Virus record (IMG/VR): IMGVR_UViG_3300025570_000014
Location: 1 to 62,510 of that record
DNA length: 62,510 nt
Direction: 5' to 3' (one strand)
Source: a virus
The notes under the pieces were generated by a model that was not told the origin of the DNA, searched no databases, and was given only the letters and a program-made list of their open reading frames with translations. Shown here one piece after another: positions 44,941 to 53,576 of the stretch. Both the position numbers and the translations under genes were made by a program. Position 1 is the stretch's first letter, and the number at the start of each line of letters is the position of its first letter.

Positions 44941-45791
44941 TATCCCATAGTATTAGCGTCAGCCGTTACTTCCATTAACTTTTTTTCTAATAAAGCAACT
45001 TCTTTTTGGACTGATTGTACTGCTGATTGGTTAATGAATTCAGAAATAGATTCATCTTCGTTTACCATAAGAGCACTTTTTCTTTCAGCAATAGCTCTTT
45101 CGTAGATTTTAGCTTCAACTCTTTTTTTAGCTACTTCTCCTAGACGTTTTGCTTCTTTCATAATGTCTTTCATACCCATTCGGCCCTCTTTCTTAGCTTC
45201 TTTTTTCTTATCTTTCTTTTCGTCTTTCATGCCATCTAAATAGCCCTCTTCTTCGGCATCTGTTCTAGCATTCTCGGATAAATAAGCTTCAAATTTAGTT
45301 TCATAAGAGGTTTGTTTGCGTTCTGCAAATGGGTTTCCTATTGAGGGGATACCTGCTACTGCTTCTTCTAATAGTTCTTTTAATTGTTCGGACTTTTTCA
45401 TGTTATTTTCTTTTATATCTCCATAGCCGGAGGATTTATGTTCACCTTTAGGTTCTTCTTGTAATTTAGATTCTTCATAACCTATACCATCAACTTGAAA
45501 TGCTGCATTTTTCATATAGTATGTAGGGTCTTCTCCTAATTTTTTAACTACTATGTCTATAGCTTCATCTTTGTGGAGTTTAGGGTTTTGTCTAATTTCA
45601 AAAGATACCCCATTATGAAGCTGGCCAGGGTTTAGATTATTAAAAAGTTTATGGTCTTCATAATCCCACCCTTTAGTATCCTGCTCGTTTGCTTTTTTAG
45701 TAGCTTTCTTTTTAGTAGCTTTCTTTTTAGTAGATTTCGTTTCCGCTTCTGCTAAATAGTTTTTAAAATTATATATGATATTGCTTGACAT
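44940..45791 (-). CDS. Putative prohead core / internal head protein, 283 aa
   Basis: Lies directly upstream of gp21, where T4 has small core genes. The first residues MSSNIIYNFKNYLAEAETK contain a leader of the F-x-x-Y-L-x-E type with a gp21-like site (LAE). A histone-like tract KKKATKKKATKKA follows, then a folded centre, the NARTDAEEEGYLDG module shared with the scaffold, and a basic helical end. A mature protein beginning with Lys/Ala repeats would bind DNA inside the head. Core or internal protein is a well-supported inference; exact function unknown. A late-type motif stands at 45795-45804. Confidence 0.55.
   Translation of the reverse strand: MSSNIIYNFKNYLAEAETKSTKKKATKKKATKKANEQDTKGWDYEDHKLFNNLNPGQLHNGVSFEIRQNPKLHKDEAIDIVVKKLGEDPTYYMKNAAFQVDGIGYEESKLQEEPKGEHKSSGYGDIKENNMKKSEQLKELLEEAVAGIPSIGNPFAERKQTSYETKFEAYLSENARTDAEEEGYLDGMKDEKKDKKKEAKKEGRMGMKDIMKEAKRLGEVAKKRVEAKIYERAIAERKSALMVNEDESISEFINQSAVQSVQKEVALLEKKLMEVTADANTMG
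45216..45275 (-). repeat. 60-base identical repeat, copy 2 (in core protein gene)
   Basis: Second copy of the perfect 60-base repeat found at 43769-43828. The flanking sequences differ completely, so only this module has been copied between the two genes. Confidence 0.9.
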
Positions 45792-45802
45792 GGTGATAAA
45801 TA

Positions 45803-46330
45803 TTAATCTTTATACAAATCTATATAATCAACGGCTTTAGATTTTTTTCTAAGTTCTTTTTGATTAACGGGTTTGTATCCTATTGAGGTGTATTGAGAGG
45901 TATTGGCTTTACCAAACGCATAAGGAGTATTGTACCCCATTCCTGCCATTTCTTTAATGCTACTTTTTACTAAGGAGTATTGATCCGGATAATTTTTTCT
46001 AAAATAAGTCCTAAATGAGTTAAATGTATCAATTACTTGGTTAGCTTCTTTTTGAAAGGGTACATCTCCTTTTAAATCGGGGCTTGAATAAAGGGATTTA
46101 GCTGAGTTTTTGGCTTGTCCTAGATTTTTATATAAGTCAACAAAACTAGCTAAACGCAATACTAGATGTTCTTTGCCTCCTCCTTCTGATTTATATTTGG
46201 GGTTATATTTGTAATAAGTAGCTAAGTTCGGGCTAAAGAAATCTTCTTCAACATTAACTTCCCCATACCGATCTTCAACCCTTTTAAGGAATTCAGGTGA
46301 TAAATCTTTAGGTTTAATAATTTCAGCCAT
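45803..46330 (-). CDS. Head-module hypothetical protein, 175 aa
   Basis: Unrecognised soluble helical protein. N terminus MAEIIKPKDLSPEFLKRVED; a centre with LVLRLASFVDLYKNLGQAKN; C-terminal basic motif ELRKKSKAVDYIDLYKD. It is linked by one-base overlap to the upstream 285-residue gene, and both lie between portal and protease genes, the place of T4 core genes 67 and 68. Homology to those was not recognised. A prohead assembly role is inferred from location. Confidence 0.5.
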   Translation of the reverse strand: MAEIIKPKDLSPEFLKRVEDRYGEVNVEEDFFSPNLATYYKYNPKYKSEGGGKEHLVLRLASFVDLYKNLGQAKNSAKSLYSSPDLKGDVPFQKEANQVIDTFNSFRTYFRKNYPDQYSLVKSSIKEMAGMGYNTPYAFGKANTSQYTSIGYKPVNQKELRKKSKAVDYIDLYKD

Positions 46331-47187
46331 TATTTAGTTGTTTTAGATAATTCCTCAGTTAATTCATAATACTGTAGGAGGTTAATTAAATCATTATTGT
46401 TAATTCTTGAACCTTTATCTATTTCTTTAAGCAATTTTACTACTTCCAACAATTTAATTTTAGTAACACTATCTTCTACTTTTTCAGCTTGAGTATTTAG
46501 TGTCACTTTCACTTCAGCAATTTTAGTATTATATATTTCTTTTAAACGTGGAGTATTATCAATAGAGTTAATGAATTCTCTAAGAATTTCTTTTTGCCCT
46601 TCATTTAAATTAGAGTATTTACCATTAAATTTTTCAAGCATTACTTTGTAAGTAAGAATTCTTAAATCTTTATCATACTTACCAAATTCTTCTATTAAGT
46701 TTTCTTTAACTTTTTTTTCATTTACTATTTTTTCTGTTAAGTTTTCTAATATAGTTACTTTATTAGAAATAATTTCATCAGTTTCAGATAGTTTGTCTGA
46801 GTTGTAGATTTCTACTAATTTATATAATGCAGCGTATCCTTTATAATTAGGAACTTGGTGTTTAAAAAATTCCTCTAAATTATAATTTTTACGAATCTCG
46901 TTTATTAAATTGTATTTTTCCCTTCTTAAGGTACTCCTATTTAATTTTCGAGCAGCTTCTAATACAGTATTTAGTGTAATTTCAGCTTTGGTTTCACTAA
47001 TATTTTTATTTTTAAATAAAGTTTCGTAAAGTTTATATTCTTTTCCTAATTCAGTCTTAGCAAATGATTTTTTTAGAATTTTAAGTGAGGCAGATTCACC
47101 TCCTGATAGGGCATCAGCAGTTATCTGTCTTACTAAAAGCTCAAATAAAAGGCCGGTGTTTTTATACTTAGAATGTTTGATTCTCAT
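46330..47187 (-). CDS. Head-module hypothetical protein, 285 aa
   Basis: All-helical, Lys/Glu/Leu-rich protein starting MRIKHSKYKNTGLLFELLVR, with LRREKYNLINEIRKNYNLEE near residue 107. No catalytic motif. It follows the portal gene by 32 bases, with a late-type motif at 47200-47210 in the gap. Proteins with this opening are seen in the head gene cluster of marine T4-like phages as I remember them, but I know of no assigned function. A core or portal-assembly factor is possible. Confidence 0.5.
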   Translation of the reverse strand: MRIKHSKYKNTGLLFELLVRQITADALSGGESASLKILKKSFAKTELGKEYKLYETLFKNKNISETKAEITLNTVLEAARKLNRSTLRREKYNLINEIRKNYNLEEFFKHQVPNYKGYAALYKLVEIYNSDKLSETDEIISNKVTILENLTEKIVNEKKVKENLIEEFGKYDKDLRILTYKVMLEKFNGKYSNLNEGQKEILREFINSIDNTPRLKEIYNTKIAEVKVTLNTQAEKVEDSVTKIKLLEVVKLLKEIDKGSRINNNDLINLLQYYELTEELSKTTK

Positions 47188-47219
47188 CGATGGGCTTTTT
47201 TATAAATATATAAAGATTT

Positions 47220-49121
47220 TCACTCCTTTAAGTTACCTTCATCTAATAATGACTCATCTTGCTCAAATACTAATTGTTTGCGATTAACAGGTATTTTTTT
47301 AAGCATATCTTTATTCTGCAGATATGTTGTTTTGGCTTCTAAAGCTAAAGGAGAATTTCCTTTATATGTAGATTTTCTAGAATCAGACTCATTTTCAACA
47401 CCTTTCATAGCCTTTACACCTAATCTATCTTTACCAAAGGCGTTATCTTGAGTATTACGATTTGATGAATTTTCTTTGGGTCTGCCTAGATCACTTTGAT
47501 TATAATCAGTAGGTACATTATCAGGTTCATCATAATATCTACCTTTACCATACATAGTAGCTAAATCATGTGGAGTACCATATGAAGCTCCGGTTTCTTG
47601 AGGATCGTTTCCTTCGGTTTCGATTTGCGCGTTACGGAAGGCACGTTTAGCATCCTCTCTAACCAAATCTCTAAATTCTACATACTCATCTTCACTCATA
47701 TCAAACAGGTGATCATAAATAAAGTCTGTAGGGAATAGCTTAGTCTCCATCATTTGAGCTGCTAAGTCCATTTTTTCTTTCATTAATACAACTCTCTCCT
47801 GTTCATAAATGATAGAAGGTATAGTTAAATTAAGTTCGAAATTTGTTAATTCTTCCCCATCATAACCTTGGGTGTAGAGGTGAACAACTGCAATTTTATA
47901 TAATTCTGAGAGAACGATCTTTTGGATACGTTCTACAGTGCGTGCAAATCTAATATCTTCTGATGCTAAAGTTGCTTTACCTCCTGTGTTTTCATCATAT
48001 CCTAAAAATGCCTTTGGTACTTTAAGAGCTGCAAATAATTTATCTCTTAAGTATTCAACGTCTTGAATTCCATCATATTGTAAGCCTGGGGTGGTATCAA
48101 TTTTAGTAGTGGTGTCATTACCTCTCATAGGAATATAAAAATCCTCTAACATGTTTTGCATGTTATATTTGAGATTATAGTCCCCAGTTTCTTGATCCAT
48201 ATAGGGAGTGCGTTTCATTTTTGAAATAGTCTTCTGCATGAAGTTTTCTATTTCAGCAGGTGGTATAGCTCCTACATTTATATAAAAAATACGTTTTTCA
48301 GGTGCTCTTACAATTCTATGTACTAACATAGCATCCTCCATTAAAACATACTGTTTAAAGAGTTTACGTGCGGGTTCTATGTAGCTTCTACCATATGGGA
48401 GGTAGTTTACATCTGAGAGTAGTCTAAAGTGGGCAATTTCATAATTGTCAAAGTAAATAGCATTCCGATTGTTATAGTCTGAAGTTGAGGTTGAGGTTCC
48501 ATAGTAACCCCCGTATTCACCACCCCCACTTAACCCATCAGGATCAAATTTAAATTTGACTTCTACATCATGTTTATTTTCTCCAATTTTTTCTTCTCTT
48601 ATGATATTATAAGCAGTATAAGGTATAACATTATATACACCAAATTTATCTGCTATTTCCAATTTAAGAAAAAAGTCACCATACTTACACATTTGGCGAA
48701 CCCACATCCATAAATTAAATTCTATATTTAATACATCATAAAATAAATTATATAGAATTTTTTGTAAATGCTCATCAGAACTTTTTATTTGGATCACCTC
48801 ACCCATTGAATTTTTAAGAGTGGATTCATCAGCTATTATATCAAGGGCTGATGCTACTATAGCATCAGTATCCATAGCTTCGTAATCCCTATAAAGTTGT
48901 GGTCTAAGGGTTTGGTAATTTATTCCAGGGTTGTAAATTCCTATTGAGTTAGTAGTATACAAACGATTGTACCTATCAACCATGGAATTAGTTTCTAATT
49001 GACCTGCTTGTTGAAATTCATCAAAGTCTAAAACTTTAAGTTGATTTCCTCCGGTATTGCGGATTATTACATCCGTAGAGAATAATCTCTTTAATCTTGT
49101 AAATATGCTTGTATCGGCCAT
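47220..49121 (-). CDS. 20: Portal vertex protein gp20
   Basis: A 633-residue ring subunit through which DNA enters and leaves the head. Family strings: YRDYEAMDTDAIVASALDII at about 74-93, FNLWMWVRQMCKYGDFFLKL near 137, RIVRAPEKRIFYINVGAIPP near 274, and GKATLASEDIRFARTVERIQ near 385. It is longer than T4 gp20 (524 aa), with a C-terminal extension. The gene follows terminase as in other marine relatives. It has both promoter types upstream: a Bacteroidota-like element (49129-49160) and an AATATTTAT late-type core inside its spacer. Confidence 0.95.
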   Translation of the reverse strand: MADTSIFTRLKRLFSTDVIIRNTGGNQLKVLDFDEFQQAGQLETNSMVDRYNRLYTTNSIGIYNPGINYQTLRPQLYRDYEAMDTDAIVASALDIIADESTLKNSMGEVIQIKSSDEHLQKILYNLFYDVLNIEFNLWMWVRQMCKYGDFFLKLEIADKFGVYNVIPYTAYNIIREEKIGENKHDVEVKFKFDPDGLSGGGEYGGYYGTSTSTSDYNNRNAIYFDNYEIAHFRLLSDVNYLPYGRSYIEPARKLFKQYVLMEDAMLVHRIVRAPEKRIFYINVGAIPPAEIENFMQKTISKMKRTPYMDQETGDYNLKYNMQNMLEDFYIPMRGNDTTTKIDTTPGLQYDGIQDVEYLRDKLFAALKVPKAFLGYDENTGGKATLASEDIRFARTVERIQKIVLSELYKIAVVHLYTQGYDGEELTNFELNLTIPSIIYEQERVVLMKEKMDLAAQMMETKLFPTDFIYDHLFDMSEDEYVEFRDLVREDAKRAFRNAQIETEGNDPQETGASYGTPHDLATMYGKGRYYDEPDNVPTDYNQSDLGRPKENSSNRNTQDNAFGKDRLGVKAMKGVENESDSRKSTYKGNSPLALEAKTTYLQNKDMLKKIPVNRKQLVFEQDESLLDEGNLKE

Positions 49122-49128
49122 AGTATAT

Positions 49129-49160
49129 TAAATATACGAATAAATATTACAAAAGCCAAC
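49129..49160 (-). promoter_or_regulatory. Bacteroidota-type promoter for the portal gene
   Basis: The coding strand has GTTG (49157-49160), then 20 bases, then TATATTTA (49129-49136), preceded by TTCG as at the two other sites. The ATG is only seven bases beyond the -7 element, so the transcript would be nearly leaderless. An AATATTTAT motif lies in the spacer. Confidence 0.45.
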
Positions 49161-50718
49161 TAAAATCCTCAGTTCCCCCTTTTCCATCATCCATAGTATA
49201 AGGATTATCTAGTCCTGTAGAGAAGTAAGCTCCTTGGTAGTTGGTTGTGGTTTTTGAAAAGGATCCTAAAGCTGCCTTTGTTATATCTACTCCGTGTTGT
49301 TTAAATTTTAATGCTGTGTCTCTAACGTATAATCCCATACCAAAACTCATAATTAAATCGTCATTATAGCCTCCTTGAGCTTCAGCCCTGCCATGTTTCC
49401 ATATAAACGTTTTCATTTCTTCTAGTAAGCGTTTTGATTGGATTGTAACACCTCTATCTGCTACATATTCTTGAAATTTACCTATTACCATAGGGCGAGT
49501 TCTTGTTGACATAGTAAAACCTGCAGTCATACTTGAATTATTTTCATAATTTTGTAAATAAGAATCTACATTTATATTATCGGATTTAGGTGAGTAGTAT
49601 AAATTAGAATAATTACGTTCAATAATAGTTTGAATTGTACTCCATCCAATGTTAGCATTTTCCACTATGAGTAGGGCATTGTTATATTCGGTAGCAATTG
49701 CTGTAAGAATATTACCAAAGTCTTTAGTACCTACTTGGCCTTTATATTCACCTACTTGAGTAGCCGATTCTACATCAAAAATGTGAAAAGCTGAGTAATC
49801 CTTACCATCTCCTCTAGCTACGTCTGCTGAGATAAGGTATTGTCTTGAATAATCGGCTGATTCCCAAATCCATAAATTTTGGTCTGCACCTCTTCTTTCT
49901 AAAGGTTCTTTAAGTGTAGATTTTTCTATAAATTCTAGATATTCAGGGTAAAATACAATGTCACCTGAGGTGCTAAAGTCGCAGTCACATTCTTGTGCTG
50001 CCATTCTAGGATCTCCTAGTAGTTCATCTTGTCTATCTCTCCACACTTGGTCTCGTTCAGGGTGGACATACCAAGGTAATTTAATAGGTAAGAATTCATT
50101 TTCTGAGGATTCTGCTCTAACCCATGTTTGGTGGAACCAATTTCCAGTACCATAAGGTGTTGAAAGAGCAATACACCCTCCACCAGTAGCGAGTGTTTGT
50201 TGAGCCGAGGCCCATATTTCTCCAATATTATCAATGAAGGCAGCCTCATCAATTAGCAAAAGGGAAACTGCTTCGGATCTACCTGCATCACTAGATGCTG
50301 ATGTGGCTTTAATTTGAGACCCGTTTGTTAGTCGAAGGGTTAGTTTGTTGTTTTCTTCAAAATCTACTTTAAGCCAAGAAGGTAAATTTTCATACATAAA
50401 TTTAACCTTTGTAACCATGTTTTTAGCGGTTTCTTGCTTGGTAGCTATGCATAAAATATTTTTATCTTCATGGAAAATCATCATCCATAGCGAGTACCCC
50501 GCAGATAGTGTTGAAATGCCTAATTGACGCGATTTTAAAATAATAGAATAAGGATTGTCTTCAAATAGTTTTAAGACTTTTTCTTGAAAAGGGTATAAAT
50601 GGAACTGTATTCTACCCCTTTGTGGGTGTTGAATCATACAATACTTCTTCATGAAGTGTATAGGATCCTGGGCGCACTTTACATATTCTTGCCTTATTAT
50701 TTTTTTAAGGTTACTCAT
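49147..50718 (-). CDS. 17: Large terminase subunit gp17
   Basis: This 523-residue packaging motor combines ATPase and nuclease. Walker A-type SRQLGIST is at 63-70, Walker B LLLIDEAAFID around 153-163 (Asp157-Glu158), and the coupling motif ALSTPYGTGNWF near 184. The C-terminal RNase H-like nuclease has SADVARGDGKD with Asp299, IVENANIG with Glu353, and a late acidic YNDDLIMSFGM. It is slightly shorter than T4 gp17 (610 aa). The stop of the upstream signal-peptide gene is overlapped by its start, and the portal gene follows within 25 bases. Confidence 0.96.
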   Translation of the reverse strand: MSNLKKIIRQEYVKCAQDPIHFMKKYCMIQHPQRGRIQFHLYPFQEKVLKLFEDNPYSIILKSRQLGISTLSAGYSLWMMIFHEDKNILCIATKQETAKNMVTKVKFMYENLPSWLKVDFEENNKLTLRLTNGSQIKATSASSDAGRSEAVSLLLIDEAAFIDNIGEIWASAQQTLATGGGCIALSTPYGTGNWFHQTWVRAESSENEFLPIKLPWYVHPERDQVWRDRQDELLGDPRMAAQECDCDFSTSGDIVFYPEYLEFIEKSTLKEPLERRGADQNLWIWESADYSRQYLISADVARGDGKDYSAFHIFDVESATQVGEYKGQVGTKDFGNILTAIATEYNNALLIVENANIGWSTIQTIIERNYSNLYYSPKSDNINVDSYLQNYENNSSMTAGFTMSTRTRPMVIGKFQEYVADRGVTIQSKRLLEEMKTFIWKHGRAEAQGGYNDDLIMSFGMGLYVRDTALKFKQHGVDITKAALGSFSKTTTNYQGAYFSTGLDNPYTMDDGKGGTEDFSWLL

Positions 50719-51083
50719 TTAGGAAGTGTATAATCTACAGCATTTAAAAAAAGTATAGTGCCTACTACCCCTATCCAGGGTTTATTGTACCATTTATCTA
50801 CTTGATTTAAACGTTTATCATACAATTCAATTTGTTCATTTAATAGTTGAACTTCTTGATTTTTATAAGATAATAATAAACTATCTTGTGTGGTTAAATT
50901 TTTAAGTAAAACCAATTCAGTTTCTAAATTAGAAATATAAATAGTTTTAATAGAATCTTGAGTTTGTAAAGTATCTAGGGCTAAGAAAAACTCCTCAAGT
51001 TCCGATGAAGGAATTTGAAGAGTATCTTGTGAATAGCAAATACTAGATATTCCTAATAGTAATAACGTTAGTAATTGCTTCAT
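50715..51083 (-). CDS. Exported coiled-coil protein with C-terminal hydrophobic segment, 122 aa
   Basis: Residues 1-19 form a signal peptide (KQLLTLLLLGISS-type core) with a probable cut after YSQ, a pattern typical of Flavobacteria. A long coiled coil follows (LETELVLLKNL, then EVQLLNEQIELYDKRLNQVD), and the end has KPWIGVVGTILFLNAV, a short hydrophobic segment. An envelope-spanning protein of this size beside a second membrane protein is reminiscent of spanins or other lysis factors, although no endolysin or holin is near. The start of the terminase gene overlaps its stop. Export is well supported; lysis role is speculation. Confidence 0.6.
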   Translation of the reverse strand: MKQLLTLLLLGISSICYSQDTLQIPSSELEEFFLALDTLQTQDSIKTIYISNLETELVLLKNLTTQDSLLLSYKNQEVQLLNEQIELYDKRLNQVDKWYNKPWIGVVGTILFLNAVDYTLPK

Positions 51084-51394
51084 GATTTAGTTTTTGGACG
51101 GCCCGGGCCTTTTTTACGATATTTATCTTCAAAATTTTTAACCGTTTTTTTAGCAGTAGTAGTATCCTTAACTTTAGCTTTTATTTCGGATGTCTTAATT
51201 TTTTGATTTTTAATAGCTTTTTTAGTTTCTACTTTTTTAGTTTCTACTTTTTTAGCTTGAGTTTTTATAACTTTTATTTCTTCTTTATTATCTTTTATTT
51301 GATTTTTAGTTACTTTTTTGTTTTTAAAGTAAATAAAAGTAAACAAAAGTACGAAAAGTAAATTAATAATAACGTATATTTTCCAAGATTCCAT
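51080..51394 (-). CDS. Membrane-anchored basic protein with AT-hook-like tail, 104 aa
   Basis: Residues 6-22 are a single transmembrane helix (YVIINLLFVLLFTFIYF), followed by about 75 residues dominated by Lys, Thr and Val (KKVETKKVETKKAIK and similar). The C terminus ends KKGPGRPKTKS, which contains a GRP core flanked by basic residues, as in AT-hook DNA-binding motifs. By the positive-inside rule the basic part faces the cytoplasm. It may tether phage DNA or nucleoid to the membrane, or act in lysis with the overlapping exported protein. Function is inferred. Late-type motif at 51397-51407, only two bases before the ATG. Confidence 0.55.
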   Translation of the reverse strand: MESWKIYVIINLLFVLLFTFIYFKNKKVTKNQIKDNKEEIKVIKTQAKKVETKKVETKKAIKNQKIKTSEIKAKVKDTTTAKKTVKNFEDKYRKKGPGRPKTKS

Positions 51395-51405
51395 GATTAT
51401 AAATA

Positions 51406-51927
51406 TTAATATTTAATAGTTTTTAAAACCTGGTTAATGCGTTCTTCAGTTGTTCCACTAATAGTATAAAAGACAGGACGATGTTTAGATAAAAGTTTTT
51501 GAATAGTTTTATCAATTTCATTTCTATATTCAATATTTGTTTCACGTACCCCATTATCTTCAATATCTAGTCCCTCTGGGGAGATATAGAATATGTAATC
51601 GTATTGGTAAAGGAAGCGCTTAGCATATGTTTCAAAGGCATCAGCATCTATATAACTCGTATAAGTAGCACAATTAGTAAAAGCCATTACATCAAGAATC
51701 GTTCTATCAGTAACAATTTTTTCTTGCATTAATTCAGTAACACGTTCTGCTAAAAATATAGTTTGCCCTTCAATAGTAGTTTTATGATTCAATGGTATCC
51801 CCAATGAATTAAGATATTTACTACGTTCTGTTGCAAATTTATAACCCTTAAATTCAGGTAATTCTTTCAACGCATTTACAAGCGTTGTTTTACCTACTGA
51901 CATTGTTCCACAAAAACCTATTTTCAT
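51406..51927 (-). CDS. NadR-like P-loop kinase, 173 aa
   Basis: A P-loop kinase of the AAA_28 / NadR ribosylnicotinamide kinase-like group. Walker A GFCGTMSVGKTTLV is at residues 4-17. ATERSKYL (37-44) takes the place of the ESSR signature, DRTILDVMAF follows, and YIFYISPEGLDIEDNGVRET with an IDKTIQKLL helix forms the lid region. The family phosphorylates nicotinamide riboside or nucleosides; the substrate here cannot be read. Its neighbour is an FAD-dependent oxidoreductase, so a cofactor or nucleotide salvage role is possible. Confidence 0.7.
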   Translation of the reverse strand: MKIGFCGTMSVGKTTLVNALKELPEFKGYKFATERSKYLNSLGIPLNHKTTIEGQTIFLAERVTELMQEKIVTDRTILDVMAFTNCATYTSYIDADAFETYAKRFLYQYDYIFYISPEGLDIEDNGVRETNIEYRNEIDKTIQKLLSKHRPVFYTISGTTEERINQVLKTIKY

Positions 51928-51928
51928 T

Positions 51929-52186
51929 TTAACCAGCGTTTCGGGTTGATTCTCTCATTGCAGGATTCTTGTACCAAGGTACACCATTCTTTTCTCTTTT
52001 AACTTCCTTCCATTCATCTTCAGTATGGTAGATACCGTAAATATAATATTCCCTTTGCCGGTAAACACCCTTACGTATAAGAGCAGGCCCTTCCCAATTA
52101 TGTAATTTACCATCCCAATGGTGTACTATAGTTCCATCAGGAGTTTTAGTTCGTTTTGGCTTAGGCCATTTGTTATTTTGTTCCAT
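51929..52186 (-). CDS. Conserved-looking hypothetical protein, 85 aa
   Basis: Trp- and Tyr-rich protein with WPKPKRTKTPDGTIVHHWDG at the start and HNWEGPALI followed by REYYIYGIYHTEDEWKE, a compact beta pattern. It ends PAMRESTRNAG. I recall similar short proteins from other phages, but no function. It overlaps the end of the FAD oxidoreductase gene by 14 bases and precedes the kinase gene by one base, so the three genes form one unit. Confidence 0.55.
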   Translation of the reverse strand: MEQNNKWPKPKRTKTPDGTIVHHWDGKLHNWEGPALIRKGVYRQREYYIYGIYHTEDEWKEVKREKNGVPWYKNPAMRESTRNAG

Positions 52187-53558
52187 TTTCTTTTAATATT
52201 TGTTCTGCTACTAATGTACCCTGTGCTCCTGATACTGTTATACCTCTAGCACTTAATGCATCTCCTACAAAATGTACATTAGGGTATGTAGTTAAACTTA
52301 AATCCTCATAGTTTACAAGTGGTTCAGGTGAAAGGTACTTAACTTCAGGTACATAAATTCCCCAATCATCTCCAAGTGTTGGGAATACTTTTTTCATATC
52401 CCCAATAAAGTCTTCAATATATTTAAAATATCCTTTAAATGCGTCTCTTACTTCTTGAAGACCTGATTCACCAATGTAATGTGCTTTAACCCAATCACCT
52501 TCAGATGTAAGTGTTTTATCTTTACCTGCAGGACTATAATAAAGACCTGCTTGATACTTTATTTGGAAACGACCTAGTGCTTTTTGACCACTCCCTCCTT
52601 CATTAGATACAATAGTATTCCTTTGTACTTTAGAAACTAACTCACGTGACCAATCAAATGGTTTATCAATACCTTTAACTTCCATTAAGATACCAAAATT
52701 AGTCATATTGTTTCTATGTTCTTCTCCTTTTTTAGCATGACCATTGTAGCTATAATCACCATATGTTTCTTCTAGGGCCACATAAGCTGCATTGTTATTA
52801 GTGCAGAATGAACGAAGTGATACACCTTCATCTTCAAACTTACGATACAATTTAAAATCATAACTTACATCAATTAGTTTTTGGAAGTGTTTTTGTGGTG
52901 CTTCAAATCTAACACCAATTTGTACTGGTTTTGATTCCGTTGGTAATTCATATTGTTCAGCTAATTTTTTACCAAAGTCAATTCCAGATTTACCTACACC
53001 AAAAATGAGTTTATCATATCCTACCCAATCATTATCTTCTGTACTTTTATCAGTGTGGAGTTGTTGAGCATCAAAATCAATTGATGTTACCTTAGTTTTC
53101 CAAATAAATTTAACACCTTTATCACAAAGAAAATCATACCAATTTTTACCAATTTCATGCAAGTAATCTGTACCAACGTGCCATACAGGAAATAAACGGA
53201 GTCCAAAATATGGTTTAATAAAATCAGGTTCTGCTACAGGATTAGAACATTGTACTTCTTCTGGCTTAGGGTGGAAGCGTTTAAAGTTGGTAATTACCTG
53301 ATCCATTAACTCCATTGCTTTTTCATCGCCCGTATACTTAGTTAAATGACCACCTATTGAAGTATGGTATGTAAGTTTACCATCACTCCACCCACCAGCA
53401 CCCATAAACCCTGTCATTACTTCTTCAGGTTTCCTATTGTACGGATCATTACCCATATCAATAATTGTGATACAACTTCCATCGTATCCATTATCTACTA
53501 ATTTAGTTGCAGCATTAACACCTGCCACACCGGCTCCAATTATTACTATTTTTTCCAT
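52173..53558 (-). CDS. FAD-dependent oxidoreductase, 461 aa
   Basis: Rossmann-type flavoprotein. The N terminus MEKIVIIGAGVAGVNAATKL carries the GxGxxG dinucleotide signature, a second GVGKSGIDFGKKL lies near residue 210, and the C-terminal VHFVGDALSARGITVSGAQG is the FAD-contact motif of the uncharacterised FAD-dependent dehydrogenase group (COG2509-like). The longer frame begins with a TTG inside the promoter, so I start at the ATG at 53558, 12 to 15 bases after the expected transcription start. Substrate unknown. A flavoenzyme like this is unusual in a phage and was probably acquired from a bacterial host. It has its own promoter at 53577-53608. Confidence 0.8.
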   Translation of the reverse strand: MEKIVIIGAGVAGVNAATKLVDNGYDGSCITIIDMGNDPYNRKPEEVMTGFMGAGGWSDGKLTYHTSIGGHLTKYTGDEKAMELMDQVITNFKRFHPKPEEVQCSNPVAEPDFIKPYFGLRLFPVWHVGTDYLHEIGKNWYDFLCDKGVKFIWKTKVTSIDFDAQQLHTDKSTEDNDWVGYDKLIFGVGKSGIDFGKKLAEQYELPTESKPVQIGVRFEAPQKHFQKLIDVSYDFKLYRKFEDEGVSLRSFCTNNNAAYVALEETYGDYSYNGHAKKGEEHRNNMTNFGILMEVKGIDKPFDWSRELVSKVQRNTIVSNEGGSGQKALGRFQIKYQAGLYYSPAGKDKTLTSEGDWVKAHYIGESGLQEVRDAFKGYFKYIEDFIGDMKKVFPTLGDDWGIYVPEVKYLSPEPLVNYEDLSLTTYPNVHFVGDALSARGITVSGAQGTLVAEQILKENGTK

Positions 53559-53576
53559 TATTGTATTAATATTATG

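Noticed and set aside
51929-52186. A MORN-repeat or toxin/antitoxin reading of the 85-residue protein
   Set aside because: Only one GKxHNWEGP-like string is present, too little for MORN repeats, and no toxin partner lies beside it.
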